Shown piece after piece: positions 8,903 to 19,082 of a DNA stretch of 64,000 nucleotides. The notes under the pieces were generated by a model, which made no database searches, was not told where the DNA came from, and saw nothing but the letters and a program-made list of their open reading frames with translations. The DNA lies in the NCBI RefSeq assembly GCF_014205845.1, contig NZ_JACHCR010000012.1:109004-173003 (forward strand), in the 5' to 3' direction. Made by a program: the position numbers and the translations under genes. This DNA comes from Mucilaginibacter cryoferens. GTDB lineage: Bacteria; Bacteroidota; Bacteroidia; Sphingobacteriales; Sphingobacteriaceae. Position 1 is the stretch's first letter. The number at the start of each line of letters is the position of its first letter.

Positions 8903-8975
8903 GGCGGAGTGGCCGAGTGGCTTAGGCGGGGGTCTGCAAAACCCTTTACGGTGGTTCGAATCCACCCTCACGCCT
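8903..8975 (+). tRNA. tRNA-Cys (anticodon GCA)
   Basis: A cloverleaf can be drawn: D-arm GCC/GGC, anticodon stem GGGGT/ACCCT around CTGCAAA (anticodon GCA), a four-base variable loop, and a TTCGAAT T-loop on a GGTGG/CCACC stem. The acceptor 5' strand GGCGGAG pairs with CTC and CGCC, but an extra A (8970) interrupts the 3' strand, so the stem has a bulge. CCA is not encoded. It lies between a sulfur-themed susCD pair and a PIG-L deacetylase gene starting 21-27 bases later. Confidence 0.9.
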
Positions 8976-9002
8976 CATTGTTAAGTATTAACTAACATGA
9001 GT

Positions 9003-10010
9003 ATGAAAAAGTTGACTGCTTTATTACTGACCATTATCTTTTACTTTAACGTAAACGGGCTGGAACAGTCCTTAGCCCAGGCCCCATCTCATGGGCCGCG
9101 TGTGTTAGTAGTAATGGCGCACCCTGATGATGAAAGTACATTTTCGGTAGCGTTGTACAAAATTGCGAAGGAGCAACATGGCATTGTAGATCTGTTTGTG
9201 ATAACCAATGGCGAAGCCGGCTATAAGTATTCGACCCTGGCCGAAACCTATTATGGCGTTAACCTTACCGTCGAAAAAACGGGCAGGGCCAACCTACCTG
9301 CCATCCGCAAAAAAGAACTGTCTAATGCCGGTAGGATATTAGGCGTAAACCAATATTACTTTGCCAATCAATTGGACGCTCATTATACTTTGGACGAAAA
9401 AGAACCTTTAGATACCAGCTGGAACACCCAGGCAATTAAAAAACAATTGAACCAGGTATTACTAAACAACCATTACGATTTTGTTTTTACGCTGCTGCCC
9501 GAAACTACAACCCATGGTCAGCATAAGGCAGCAACCTTAATAGCGTTGGGTGCTATAGCCGCTTTGCCTATAGCTAATCGGCCCATTATTTTAGGTGCTG
9601 CCACTTTAAATAAAATAGCTCCTGTTGCCCATTTTACACAATACGCACAATATCCATTAACTAAAACGGTAAGCGACACCGCTTTATTTAGTATAGATCG
9701 TAACGCGTCGTTCAGTTACAAAAACAGGATAAATTATAAGGTTATAGCCAACTGGGAAATTGCAGAACACAAATCGCAAGGCCTTACCCAGATGAGTATG
9801 AACGATGGCGACCTGGAGGAGTTTTGGTATTTCGCAATCAATGGTGAGGCTGGTATCAGCAAAAGTAAAGCCTTCTTTAACGCGCTTGCTAACACACCGT
9901 ATGTGTCTAAAATTTACACTGAGCGTAAACCGGTGTATTCCAAATTAAATTATATGGTGAGCTTGTCGTTCACCACTGGTGATTTAACCGCCGGAAATAG
10001 TTGCCTGTGA
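9003..10010 (+). CDS. PIG-L/LmbE-family deacetylase, exported
   Basis: About 335 residues from the ATG at 9003; a second in-frame ATG lies two codons upstream at 8997. A hydrophobic signal segment (about 1-26) is followed by the PIG-L zinc site: AHPDDE (His40, Asp42, Asp43) and, later, HGQH (about residues 171-174). This fold removes acetyl groups from N-acetylglucosamine-type sugars, as in bacillithiol (BshB), mycothiol (MshB/Mca) and GPI-anchor enzymes. Here an export signal and the nearby riboswitch-controlled importer and tRNA-Cys suggest a periplasmic amidase or deacetylase acting on a thiol conjugate; the substrate is inferred. The stop codon and last residues fall inside a palindromic repeat. 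Confidence 0.85.
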   Translation: MKKLTALLLTIIFYFNVNGLEQSLAQAPSHGPRVLVVMAHPDDESTFSVALYKIAKEQHGIVDLFVITNGEAGYKYSTLAETYYGVNLTVEKTGRANLPAIRKKELSNAGRILGVNQYYFANQLDAHYTLDEKEPLDTSWNTQAIKKQLNQVLLNNHYDFVFTLLPETTTHGQHKAATLIALGAIAALPIANRPIILGAATLNKIAPVAHFTQYAQYPLTKTVSDTALFSIDRNASFSYKNRINYKVIANWEIAEHKSQGLTQMSMNDGDLEEFWYFAINGEAGISKSKAFFNALANTPYVSKIYTERKPVYSKLNYMVSLSFTTGDLTAGNSCL

Positions 10011-10103
10011 GGACACAGGCAACGGGACAAAGTAACAACTTCTCCCCGATGGCTGTGTCCTCACAGCCATCTAACCGCCGGAATGGTTACCTGTGAGGGC
10101 AAC
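9984..10103 (+). repeat. REP-like palindromic repeat cluster
   Basis: Two perfect 10-bp hairpins: GTTGCCTGTG/CACAGGCAAC (10000-10023, loop AGGA) and GATGGCTGTG/CACAGCCATC (10048-10071, loop TCCT). The core of the second is the exact reverse complement of the first. A TAACCGCCGGA direct repeat flanks them (about 9985-9995 and 10072-10082), and a third, partial copy follows to 10103. The arrangement resembles paired REP (BIME-type) elements. Confidence 0.75.
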
Positions 10104-10116
10104 ATTTAATTTATCG

Positions 10117-10147
10117 CACAAAAAAGCCCCCTTTTGCAAGGAGGCTA
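10117..10147 (-). terminator. Rho-independent terminator after atpG
   Basis: On the minus strand, AGCCTCCTT and AAGGGGGCT form a 9-bp stem with one mismatch and a four-base loop, followed by a run of T. It lies about 27 bases after the atpG stop and closes the ATP synthase operon. Confidence 0.85.
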
Positions 10148-10173
10148 TATAAAATAAGTTTATAAATGGCTTA

Positions 10174-11058
10174 TTATCCTGCCAATGCTGCCGCGCCGCT
10201 CACAATTTCGGTAAGCTCGGTAGTAATAGCTGCCTGACGGGCCTGGTTGTATGAAAGTTTTAAGGCTTTTAACAGTTCGCCGGCATTTTCTGTCGCTTTA
10301 TCCATCGCTGTCATACGGGCGCCATGCTCAGATGCATTTGAATCTAATACGGCACGGTATAACTGGATCTTAATATTTTTAGGGATCAATTGCTCTACAA
10401 TTTCCTCCTGCGAAGGCTCCAGAATGTAATCAACAGTAGATGTTGATTTAACCACTTCCTTTTTCTCGGGTTTTGGAACCGGTAACAATTGCTCGGCAAT
10501 TTGGTATTGCACTGCGGCGTTACGGAAATGGTTATACACCAGCTCCACGCGATCGTATTGGCCGTTCACAAAACCTTGCATAATACTTTCTGTAATTACA
10601 GAAGCGTTTTCGAAGTTAAGGTTCAGGTACAAATCGTTATTGTTGCCTATTACGTTGTACTTGCGTCTTTCGTAAAACTCCTGGCTTTTTTTGCCAATAG
10701 CAACTATAGAAACATTCCCGGCCGCTAATTGCTTGCTGTATTTTTCGGCAATAAGGTTATTGGCCGTTTTAATTACATTGGCGTTAAAAGCACCAGCCAA
10801 ACCACGGTTTGATGATACCACAACAACCAATACACGCACGGGCTCGCGCTCCTGCAAATATGGTGATGAGCCATCTTCCAAACTTTCAGAAAGGTTAGCC
10901 AAAAGTTCTTTCAACTTATTGGCATACGGGCGCAATTGAACAATAGCATTTGTAGCGCGTTTCAGCTTAGCTGCCGAAACCATTTTCATGGCCTTGGTAA
11001 TTTGCTGTGTTGACGATACAGACTTTATCCTGTTTCTTACTTCTTTTAAATTAGCCAT
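10174..11058 (-). CDS. atpG: F1F0 ATP synthase subunit gamma
   Basis: A 294-residue protein beginning MANLKEVRNRIKSVSSTQQITKAMKMVSAAKLKRA, the conserved N-terminal helix of the rotating central stalk. It ends with the matching C-terminal helix (ATENAGELLKALKLSYNQARQAAITTELTEIVSGAAAL). Gamma turns inside the alpha3-beta3 ring and couples proton flow to ATP formation. A Lys/Glu-rich insertion near residues 200-225 is seen in other Bacteroidota. It is the last gene of the minus-strand operon, with a terminator just after it. The 139-base gap to atpA is unusually long and filled by TGAGATA-type repeats. Confidence 0.97.
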   Translation of the reverse strand: MANLKEVRNRIKSVSSTQQITKAMKMVSAAKLKRATNAIVQLRPYANKLKELLANLSESLEDGSSPYLQEREPVRVLVVVVSSNRGLAGAFNANVIKTANNLIAEKYSKQLAAGNVSIVAIGKKSQEFYERRKYNVIGNNNDLYLNLNFENASVITESIMQGFVNGQYDRVELVYNHFRNAAVQYQIAEQLLPVPKPEKKEVVKSTSTVDYILEPSQEEIVEQLIPKNIKIQLYRAVLDSNASEHGARMTAMDKATENAGELLKALKLSYNQARQAAITTELTEIVSGAAALAG

Positions 11059-11065
11059 TCTTTGT

Positions 11066-11197
11066 TGAGATGTGAGATATGAGATATGAGATATGAGATT
11101 AACCCCATACTCTTATTTCCTCTCTATATCTAATTTAATCTGCCAGGTATGAGATTTAAGAAAATCTCAAATCTCATATCTAACATCTCATATCTAA
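11066..11197. repeat. Inverted low-complexity GAGATAT repeat between atpA and atpG
   Basis: Four tandem GAGATAT-like units (about 11073-11099) are matched by complementary ATCTCA/TATCTA units at 11163-11196, making a long imperfect inverted repeat in the atpA-atpG gap. Related sequences occur at 13370-13436 and in the rRNA spacer at 63729-63805. Confidence 0.7.
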
Positions 11198-12772
11198 TTA
11201 ATATTTTCCTGCCAGTTCTTTAGCTACTGTTTCCAGTACGCCTGTTATCTGATCATCAAATTTACCTGCTTTAAGGGCAGCTAATACTTCTGGATGACGA
11301 GCTTCTAACTGACTTGTGTATTCTGCTTCAAACTTCCTGATATCTTTTACAGGTACGCTACGCATCAGGTTTTTAGTACCTAAGTAAATGATAGCAACTT
11401 GTTTTTCTACAGATACAGGTGAGTACTGGCCTTGTTTCAATACCTCTACGTTACGAACGCCTTTATCCAACACGTTTTTGGTAGATGCATCCAAATCTGA
11501 ACCGAATTTAGAGAAAGCCTCTAATTCGCGGTATTGAGCCTGGTCTAACTTCAAAGTACCTGCTACTTTCTTCATCGATTTGATCTGCGCGTTACCACCC
11601 ACACGAGATACCGAGATACCTACGTTAATGGCCGGACGAACACCCGCGTTGAATAAGTTAGACTCTAAGAAAATCTGACCATCGGTAATTGAAATTACGT
11701 TGGTTGGAATGTATGCAGATACGTCGCCAGCCTGAGTTTCGATAATAGGCAAAGCGGTTAATGAACCACCACCTTTTACGATACTACGGATAGACTCCGG
11801 AAGATCGTTCATTTGCTGCGCGATAGAATCATTTGAGTTGATTTTAGCGGCACGCTCTAATAAACGGCTGTGCAGGTAAAATACGTCACCAGGATAAGCC
11901 TCACGACCCGGTGGACGACGTAATAACAATGATACCTCGCGGTAAGCAACTGCCTGTTTTGATAAATCGTCATAAACGATCAATGCAGGGCGACCAGTAT
12001 CGCGGAAGTACTCGCCAATTGCAGCACCTGCAAAAGGAGCAAAGAACTGCATGGTAGCAGAGTCTGATGCGTTTGCAGCAACAACGATAGAGAATGGCAT
12101 AGCACCATTTTCTTCAAGCGTGCGTACAATGTTTGCTACTGTTGATGCTTTTTGACCACATGCAACATATATACAGATAACCGGTTTACCGGCATCATAA
12201 AATTCTTTCTGGTTGATGATGGTATCGATACAAACAGCTGTTTTACCAGTCTGGCGGTCACCAATAACCAACTCACGCTGGCCACGGCCGATAGGGATCA
12301 TCGCGTCGATAGCTTTGATACCTGTTTGCAAAGGCTCAGTAACCGGCTGACGGTAGATAACACCTGGTGCTTTACGCTCCAAAGGCATTTCGTAAGTTTG
12401 GCCTAAGATTGGTCCTTTACCATCAATTGGAGTACCTAAAGTATCAACAACACGGCCAAGCATGCCTTCGCCTACGTTGATAGATGCAATACGGTTGGTA
12501 CGTTTTACGGTATCACCTTCTTTAATATCGTCAGATCTGCCTAACAATACCACACCCACATTATCTTCTTCAAGGTTAAGTACGATACCCTGTAATCCTG
12601 TGCCAAATTCAACAAGCTCACCTGATTGTACTTTTGTTAATCCATAAACGCGTGCAATACCGTCGCCCACCTGGAGTACAGTACCCACTTCTTCTAATTC
12701 AGATTCTGACTTGAAGCCTGCCAACTGCTGACGCAAAATTGCCGATACTTCGTCTGGTCTTACCTCTACCAT
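11198..12772 (-). CDS. atpA: F1F0 ATP synthase subunit alpha
   Basis: A 524-residue protein of normal alpha length. It has the beta-barrel N terminus (about 1-95), the Walker A loop GDRQTGKT (171-178), the conserved [18 protein letters not shown] segment, and the [14 protein letters not shown] signature (here [10 protein letters not shown], around residue 388). Alpha subunits hold non-catalytic nucleotide sites and complete the catalytic sites of beta with the arginine finger, seen here in the SVSRVGG motif. It lies 47 bases after atpH in the same minus-strand operon. The catalytic beta subunit gene is not in this cluster. Confidence 0.98.
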   Translation of the reverse strand: MVEVRPDEVSAILRQQLAGFKSESELEEVGTVLQVGDGIARVYGLTKVQSGELVEFGTGLQGIVLNLEEDNVGVVLLGRSDDIKEGDTVKRTNRIASINVGEGMLGRVVDTLGTPIDGKGPILGQTYEMPLERKAPGVIYRQPVTEPLQTGIKAIDAMIPIGRGQRELVIGDRQTGKTAVCIDTIINQKEFYDAGKPVICIYVACGQKASTVANIVRTLEENGAMPFSIVVAANASDSATMQFFAPFAGAAIGEYFRDTGRPALIVYDDLSKQAVAYREVSLLLRRPPGREAYPGDVFYLHSRLLERAAKINSNDSIAQQMNDLPESIRSIVKGGGSLTALPIIETQAGDVSAYIPTNVISITDGQIFLESNLFNAGVRPAINVGISVSRVGGNAQIKSMKKVAGTLKLDQAQYRELEAFSKFGSDLDASTKNVLDKGVRNVEVLKQGQYSPVSVEKQVAIIYLGTKNLMRSVPVKDIRKFEAEYTSQLEARHPEVLAALKAGKFDDQITGVLETVAKELAGKY

Positions 12773-12819
12773 TGTTTAAATTTATTTAGAGTTTTATGTT
12801 TAATAATGTTAAATCCCTT

Positions 12820-13356
12820 TTAAAGGGCAAATTCTTTTTTTAATTTGTTCAAAGTGCCTGTAACACTCGAATCAAGCTGCCTGTCGCCTACAGTAAGTAT
12901 AAAACCTCCTATTAACGATGCATCAACTTTAGTGGCCAATTGTATGGTACCACCGATAGACTTTTGCAGTTCGGCAGCTATTACACTTTTATTTGCTTCA
13001 GATAAAGCTTTAGCCGATACTACTGTAGCTTTAGTAATATGATTTTTTAAGTTGTACAGGTTAACAAACTCGTACCCGGTAGTTCCTAAAATTTCGCCAC
13101 GGCCTTTATTAACCATCAGCTTAAAAAAAGCAAGGGTTAGCTTATTTACTTTACCGGCAAAAATAAGATCAAGTATATTTAACTTTTTTGTATGCGCTAC
13201 CACCGGATTAGCCAGCACAGCGGCAAGCTGCGGGTTAGCCTTTAAAGTATGCACAAAAAGCTCCATATCGGTTTTAGCTGCTTCTACACTGTTTTGCTCC
13301 TGAGCAAGATCAATGAGTGATTTGGCGTACCTGGCTGCTACTGTTAATTCTGACAT
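12820..13356 (-). CDS. atpH: F1F0 ATP synthase subunit delta
   Basis: A 178-residue protein with the OSCP/delta pattern: an N-terminal helical domain starting ELTVAARYAKSLIDLAQEQ and a C-terminal domain ending VGDRQLDSSVTGTLNKLKKEF. The VDASLIGGFILTVGD segment is the family signature. Delta links the top of F1 to the peripheral b stalk. It sits 80 bases after atpF and 47 before atpA, the normal bacterial order. Confidence 0.96.
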   Translation of the reverse strand: MSELTVAARYAKSLIDLAQEQNSVEAAKTDMELFVHTLKANPQLAAVLANPVVAHTKKLNILDLIFAGKVNKLTLAFFKLMVNKGRGEILGTTGYEFVNLYNLKNHITKATVVSAKALSEANKSVIAAELQKSIGGTIQLATKVDASLIGGFILTVGDRQLDSSVTGTLNKLKKEFAL

Positions 13357-13369
13357 ATTTTATTTAGAT

Positions 13370-13436
13370 GTGCGATGTTAGATAAGTGATTTGAGATTAA
13401 AAAAATCCCATGTCGTCATATCTCCAATCTATACTA
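13370..13436. repeat. Low-complexity intergenic repeat between atpF and atpH
   Basis: A stretch with GATGTGCGATGTTAGAT, TTTGAGATT and ATATCTCCAATCT segments resembling the GAGATAT-type repeats at 11066-11197 and in the rRNA spacer. It fills most of the 80-base gap. Confidence 0.5.
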
Positions 13437-13928
13437 CTATAATGTAACTTCTTTTAATAGTTGTGCAACCAATGCATCCTGCTTGTTCTGGTCTTCCAGT
13501 TGTCCCTGCAATACCTTTTCGGCAATTTGTATAGATAATACAGCAACCTGATTTTTAACATCAGCCATAGCAACCGCTTTCTGATTGTTTATTTCCACAC
13601 GGGCAAGCTCAATCATGCGCGCGCCTTCTCTATGAGCCAATTCTTTAGCATCGCTTATCATCTGCTCTTTTACCTTTTTAGCATCAGATAAAATCTGATC
13701 GCGCTCTGCACGGGCCTGTTTAATTAAGGCTTCATTTTCGCTGGTAAGGCGTGCCATTTCTTCTTTAGCTGCTTCAGCCTTTAATAAGGCCTTTTCTATT
13801 GAAGACTCACGTTCGGTAATTGCCGACATGATAGGTTTCCAGGCAAATGCCTTTAGTAAAACAAGTAATATTAAAAAAGTAATACTTGTCCAGATAACTA
13901 AACCCCATTCTGGTGTAACTAATTCCAT
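13437..13928 (-). CDS. atpF: F1F0 ATP synthase subunit b
   Basis: A 163-residue protein with one N-terminal membrane helix (about residues 8-28, GLVIWTSITFLILLVLLKAF) followed by a long charged helix rich in Ala, Glu and Lys, as expected for the peripheral stalk that holds F1 against rotation. The WKPI motif just after the membrane helix is typical. Length is normal for a bacterial b subunit. It lies 95 bases after atpE. Confidence 0.96.
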   Translation of the reverse strand: MELVTPEWGLVIWTSITFLILLVLLKAFAWKPIMSAITERESSIEKALLKAEAAKEEMARLTSENEALIKQARAERDQILSDAKKVKEQMISDAKELAHREGARMIELARVEINNQKAVAMADVKNQVAVLSIQIAEKVLQGQLEDQNKQDALVAQLLKEVTL

Positions 13929-14023
13929 TTTATTAACCTTATATACTTATATCAAATGAATATTCAATTAAAAACCATGGCGCAACCAACCGTTACGCAC
14001 ATGGTTTTTCCCTTTAGGCAATA

Positions 14024-15359
<1,336 letters not shown>

Positions 15360-15376
15360 TAATTGCGAGATTCTTA

Positions 15377-15757
15377 CTATAAATTTTGGTTGCGCAAGTT
15401 ACGTAACAAACAGTAGATTTCAAAGCCCATATTCAGAAAATAAATATATAGAAAATCGGCCATAAAAACGTATCGGTTAACAGTAGTTTTAGTTAAAAAA
15501 AACAGTACAAAAAATAAGGTGAAAAGAATCTTAACCGTAGTAGCGGCCATAAATGTCTGGGTATACAAATCCTTCTTTATTTCTCCAACTATTACAATCA
15601 AAGCTAAGGTGAGAAACGTAAGCAAGCATATAAACAAAAACATAACCCAAAACTTTGGTACCAGCCAGCCGGGTTGTAAATAACTAACAACTATTGCGGG
15701 CACAGCTAACAACGCAACAAAAAGCAGAAACGAAACGATGGTAAAGGTTAATTTCAA
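15377..15757 (-). CDS. AtpI-like ATP synthase accessory membrane protein
   Basis: About 126 residues with four predicted membrane helices and little else, matching ATP synthase subunit I in size and position. I place the start at a TTG (15757) that overlaps the stop of atpZ in TTGA, giving MKLTFTIVSF at the N terminus. A longer frame from 15829 has no ATG and would run through the end of atpZ. AtpI proteins assist c-ring assembly or Mg handling. It lies 17 bases before atpB. Its sequence is weakly conserved, so the family call relies partly on context. Confidence 0.75.
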   Translation of the reverse strand: MKLTFTIVSFLLFVALLAVPAIVVSYLQPGWLVPKFWVMFLFICLLTFLTLALIVIVGEIKKDLYTQTFMAATTVKILFTLFFVLFFLTKTTVNRYVFMADFLYIYFLNMGFEIYCLLRNLRNQNL

Positions 15758-15987
15758 TTTTTTAACGATCTGATAACAATATATAATGAAATAAAAACGC
15801 CAACAAGCGATAGCAACGCCGTAACCCATTTGGTTTGATGATTAGTTGCCTCGTCAATTTTATAACCGGCAAAAGCACCTATCCCAATCACAACCACCAT
15901 CTGGAAGGCAATGCCACTAAACTTGGCATAGGTATTTAATCCACCGCCCTCATTATCCTTATTATCACCTTGTTCATTTTGAGCCAT
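15754..15987 (-). CDS. atpZ: AtpZ/AtpI-family protein
   Basis: A 77-residue protein from the ATG at 15987, with a charged N terminus (NEQGDNKDNEGG) and two membrane helices separated by the GYKIDEATNHQT loop, the AtpZ pattern. It is the first gene of the ATP synthase operon and overlaps the next gene by four bases. AtpZ and AtpI together are reported to form an ion channel or assembly aid in other bacteria. It is divergent from porW/sprE with about 70 bases between the starts. Confidence 0.85.
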   Translation of the reverse strand: MAQNEQGDNKDNEGGGLNTYAKFSGIAFQMVVVIGIGAFAGYKIDEATNHQTKWVTALLSLVGVFISLYIVIRSLKN

Positions 15988-16057
15988 GCGCAAATTTATT
16001 AAACCTATTGTATAATCTTTAGTATTTTAGCAATGCTTTTATAACCATGATCTTATT

Positions 16058-19000
16058 TTGAGGCGAGTGAGCATATTTTCCCTATCTAAAACACGTAATT
16101 TTTTATTACCGGCGCTATTGATTGTGATAGCAGGCTGCTCGCTCGAAAAGGAAAGCGGCTTTAACCGCAATATGCAAAACCTTACCGCGCATTATAATAT
16201 ACTGTTTAATGCAAATGAGATACTCCGCATTAAACAGGAAAGCTATGCTACCGCCTTTGTTGATTCTTATAACGAGCTGTTGAATGTTTACCCAGATACG
16301 TCAGCACAAAGCAGCATACCGGATAAGGACCTGGAACTTGCCATCAGCAAAGCCAACAAGATCATCAATATTAAAGAACAAAGCCATTACCTGGGCGATG
16401 CCTACCTTGTTATGGGTAAAGCCCGCTTTTTAGAAGGCAGCTACTTTGATGCCGTAGAGTATTTTAACTACGTAATTGCATCCTACGGTAAACAAGCCAA
16501 CTTAAAACAGGAGGCTTTAATATGGAAAGGGCGTGCTTTACTATACCTTAATATACCTACCCAGGCCAAAGTGGCTATTGATACGGCTATCCAAAACATC
16601 AATCCTAAAAAAAGCGTTCCGGCAGGCATATACGCTACCCAGTTACAATACGATATTAATACGGAAGAATATCCTGCCGCCGAAGAAAGCGCCAAAATAG
16701 CTTTGCAGCACTGCCACGATGGTAGCCTTAAATTACGATGGACATTTATTTTGGCCCAGCTACAGGAACTTAATCAAAAGCCCGATGCAGCTATAGCTAA
16801 CTATACCAGCATTGTTAAAAGTAACGCGTCGTTCGAAATGGCTTTTAATGCCAACTTAAACCGCATCCGCCTGCAGGATCAGGAGAACGGCATCAAACAA
16901 AATAAAATTGAGCGTTTGCGCAAGTTGCTCAAAAACCAAAATAACAAGGAGTTTACAGATCAGATCTACTACCAGGTTGCCCAGCAGCTTTATGCATCGG
17001 GCGATATTGATGGCGCCGTTAAAAATTATAAGTTATCGGTACGCACAAGTCTTAAAAATCAAAACCAAAAAGGGCTCTCCTATTTACGCATTGCAGATAT
17101 CGACTTTAAAAACAAAGCCGATTACGCGGCGGCTAAATTGTATTACGATAGTACGCTTACCTATCTGGCCCCTACCTATCCCGGCTATCAGATCATCCGC
17201 AAAAAAGCAAACAACCTGCAAATATTAACAGGCTTGCTACAAACCATAAGTCGTGAAGATACACTGCAAATGCTTGCGGGGTTAGACGAGAAAGCCCGGG
17301 CGGCCCATATTGATGCTATGGTTAACCGTAAAATATTACAGGATAAAGCAAACCTTGCCGCCGCCGCGGTAAATAACGGGCAAGTTGAAAATAGCCGCAA
17401 CGCTAATAACCTTAATAGCCCGCAAAACAACAGGGGTGGCAGCAGCACATTTTATTTTTATAACCAGGCTGCTTTAAGCCAGGGAGGCAACGATTTTAAA
17501 AAACAATGGGGTACCCGCAAGCTCGAAGATAACTGGCGTCGCAGCAAACGCAGTAACGGCAATATCGCACTTAATAATAATGGTGCCGGCATTGCACAAA
17601 ACGACGACCCTTTTGCCCCCTCGGTACAGGATGCAGCCAATAGCGCCAATGGTAACGCGGGTAGCTACAGGCAAGATCTGATCAAAAATTTACCATTAAC
17701 ACCAGATCTGCTAAATCGCTCCAACTTGCGGGTTTATAACGCATATATGGATATGGCCAATTTTTATCGCGATGTTTTAGGCGATAAAAAGGAAGCAATA
17801 GTTACTTACGAGCTTTTGTTGACCCGTTTCCCTAAAAGTACAGATATGGCTGCCATATATTATAACCTGTACCGGTTATATGCCGATATAGATGCAGCAA
17901 AATCTGAGGGTTACAAAAACAGGATACTGAAAGAATTTCCCGAAACCGCTTTCGCCAAGATCATCCTCGACCCCGAATACGCCAAACACCTGGATGATGC
18001 GAATGCCGAGTTCACCGGATATTACAACGCGGTTTATGAGTTGTACGCACAAAAGAAATATACAGAAGTTATTACCCAGGCCAACGCGCTGCTAACCAAA
18101 TATCCAGATAATCGTTTTGCAGTTCAGCTGCTTTATTTACGTACCATAGCTGCCGGCCATCAGGAGAAGTTAGCACCCTTTGTTACCGACCTGCAACAAA
18201 TTGTAGCCAAATACCCCGATGATAAACTAGTGACCCCGCTGGCGGTTCAGCACCTCGCTTATATCGACTCCAACAAAGTAGAGATGGCTGCCCGCCCCGT
18301 AGTTTTAACAGGGAATGATGTTAATGATATTCCGTTTACGCCGCCGGTTGCCTATCAAAAACAAACAGAATACCGCCCGGTTTACAAAGCTTCGGCACAA
18401 GCCCCGGCCCCACTGATACCCGAGGTACGTAAGGTTACTCCGCCTGCTGTGGTACAGGCAAAACCAAAACCACCGGTAGAAAAACCGAAAGCTGTTGAGC
18501 CGGTAAAACCACCTGTTGTAGCCACTGTTGTACCTAAGGCCGATTCTGTTAAAACAATAGCACCTTTGCCTAAACAACCTATAACTACGGCACCCGCACC
18601 AAGTGTCGATTCGGTAAGGAAGTTGCTTGATCAGTTTGCCGCCGCCAAACAGGCTTTACCACAAGATCAACCAGCAAGCCCGCCGCCTGTAATAGCTGCC
18701 CCGCCTGTAACCTATATTTTCAGCCTGCGCGATAGCACAAATTATTATTTCGCCATAAATGTTACCACCGGTACAACTAACCTGGCCTCCTCACGTTTTG
18801 GTATAGGGCAATTTAACCGCACCAGGCCTACGGGCAATACCGTTAGGCATAGTCTGCTACCTATAGGTACCGACGATCAACTTATAGTTGTTGGCCGCTT
18901 TTATACCCTGGACGATGTTAAAAAATACGCACACGGTATTATCCCCCTGTTACCCGATATTATGAAGGTGCCCAAGGATAAATACAGTTTTTTTATCATT

Positions 19001-19078
19001 ACAAGGGAAAATCTGGATAAATTAGCCGACCCAAAAACATTAGATAGTTATATTGATTACTATCAAAAATATTATTAG
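16058..19078 (+). CDS. porW: Type IX secretion TPR lipoprotein PorW/SprE
   Basis: A protein of about 1006 residues. The start is a TTG at 16058 (a GTG at 16067 is the alternative); no ATG precedes the signal. It has a lipoprotein signal with the acylated Cys at residue 27 (VIAGCSLEK), then the FNRNMQNLTAHYNILFNANEIL segment seen in PorW/SprE. Many TPR repeats follow (about 60-690), then a Pro-rich linker (about 770-870) and a conserved C-terminal domain. These lipoproteins are needed for type IX secretion and, in gliders, motility. It pairs with the gldKLMN core encoded 4.8 kb downstream. A class A penicillin-binding protein follows with a four-base gap. Confidence 0.88.
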   Translation: MRRVSIFSLSKTRNFLLPALLIVIAGCSLEKESGFNRNMQNLTAHYNILFNANEILRIKQESYATAFVDSYNELLNVYPDTSAQSSIPDKDLELAISKANKIINIKEQSHYLGDAYLVMGKARFLEGSYFDAVEYFNYVIASYGKQANLKQEALIWKGRALLYLNIPTQAKVAIDTAIQNINPKKSVPAGIYATQLQYDINTEEYPAAEESAKIALQHCHDGSLKLRWTFILAQLQELNQKPDAAIANYTSIVKSNASFEMAFNANLNRIRLQDQENGIKQNKIERLRKLLKNQNNKEFTDQIYYQVAQQLYASGDIDGAVKNYKLSVRTSLKNQNQKGLSYLRIADIDFKNKADYAAAKLYYDSTLTYLAPTYPGYQIIRKKANNLQILTGLLQTISREDTLQMLAGLDEKARAAHIDAMVNRKILQDKANLAAAAVNNGQVENSRNANNLNSPQNNRGGSSTFYFYNQAALSQGGNDFKKQWGTRKLEDNWRRSKRSNGNIALNNNGAGIAQNDDPFAPSVQDAANSANGNAGSYRQDLIKNLPLTPDLLNRSNLRVYNAYMDMANFYRDVLGDKKEAIVTYELLLTRFPKSTDMAAIYYNLYRLYADIDAAKSEGYKNRILKEFPETAFAKIILDPEYAKHLDDANAEFTGYYNAVYELYAQKKYTEVITQANALLTKYPDNRFAVQLLYLRTIAAGHQEKLAPFVTDLQQIVAKYPDDKLVTPLAVQHLAYIDSNKVEMAARPVVLTGNDVNDIPFTPPVAYQKQTEYRPVYKASAQAPAPLIPEVRKVTPPAVVQAKPKPPVEKPKAVEPVKPPVVATVVPKADSVKTIAPLPKQPITTAPAPSVDSVRKLLDQFAAAKQALPQDQPASPPPVIAAPPVTYIFSLRDSTNYYFAINVTTGTTNLASSRFGIGQFNRTRPTGNTVRHSLLPIGTDDQLIVVGRFYTLDDVKKYAHGIIPLLPDIMKVPKDKYSFFIITRENLDKLADPKTLDSYIDYYQKYY

Positions 19079-19082
19079 AAAA

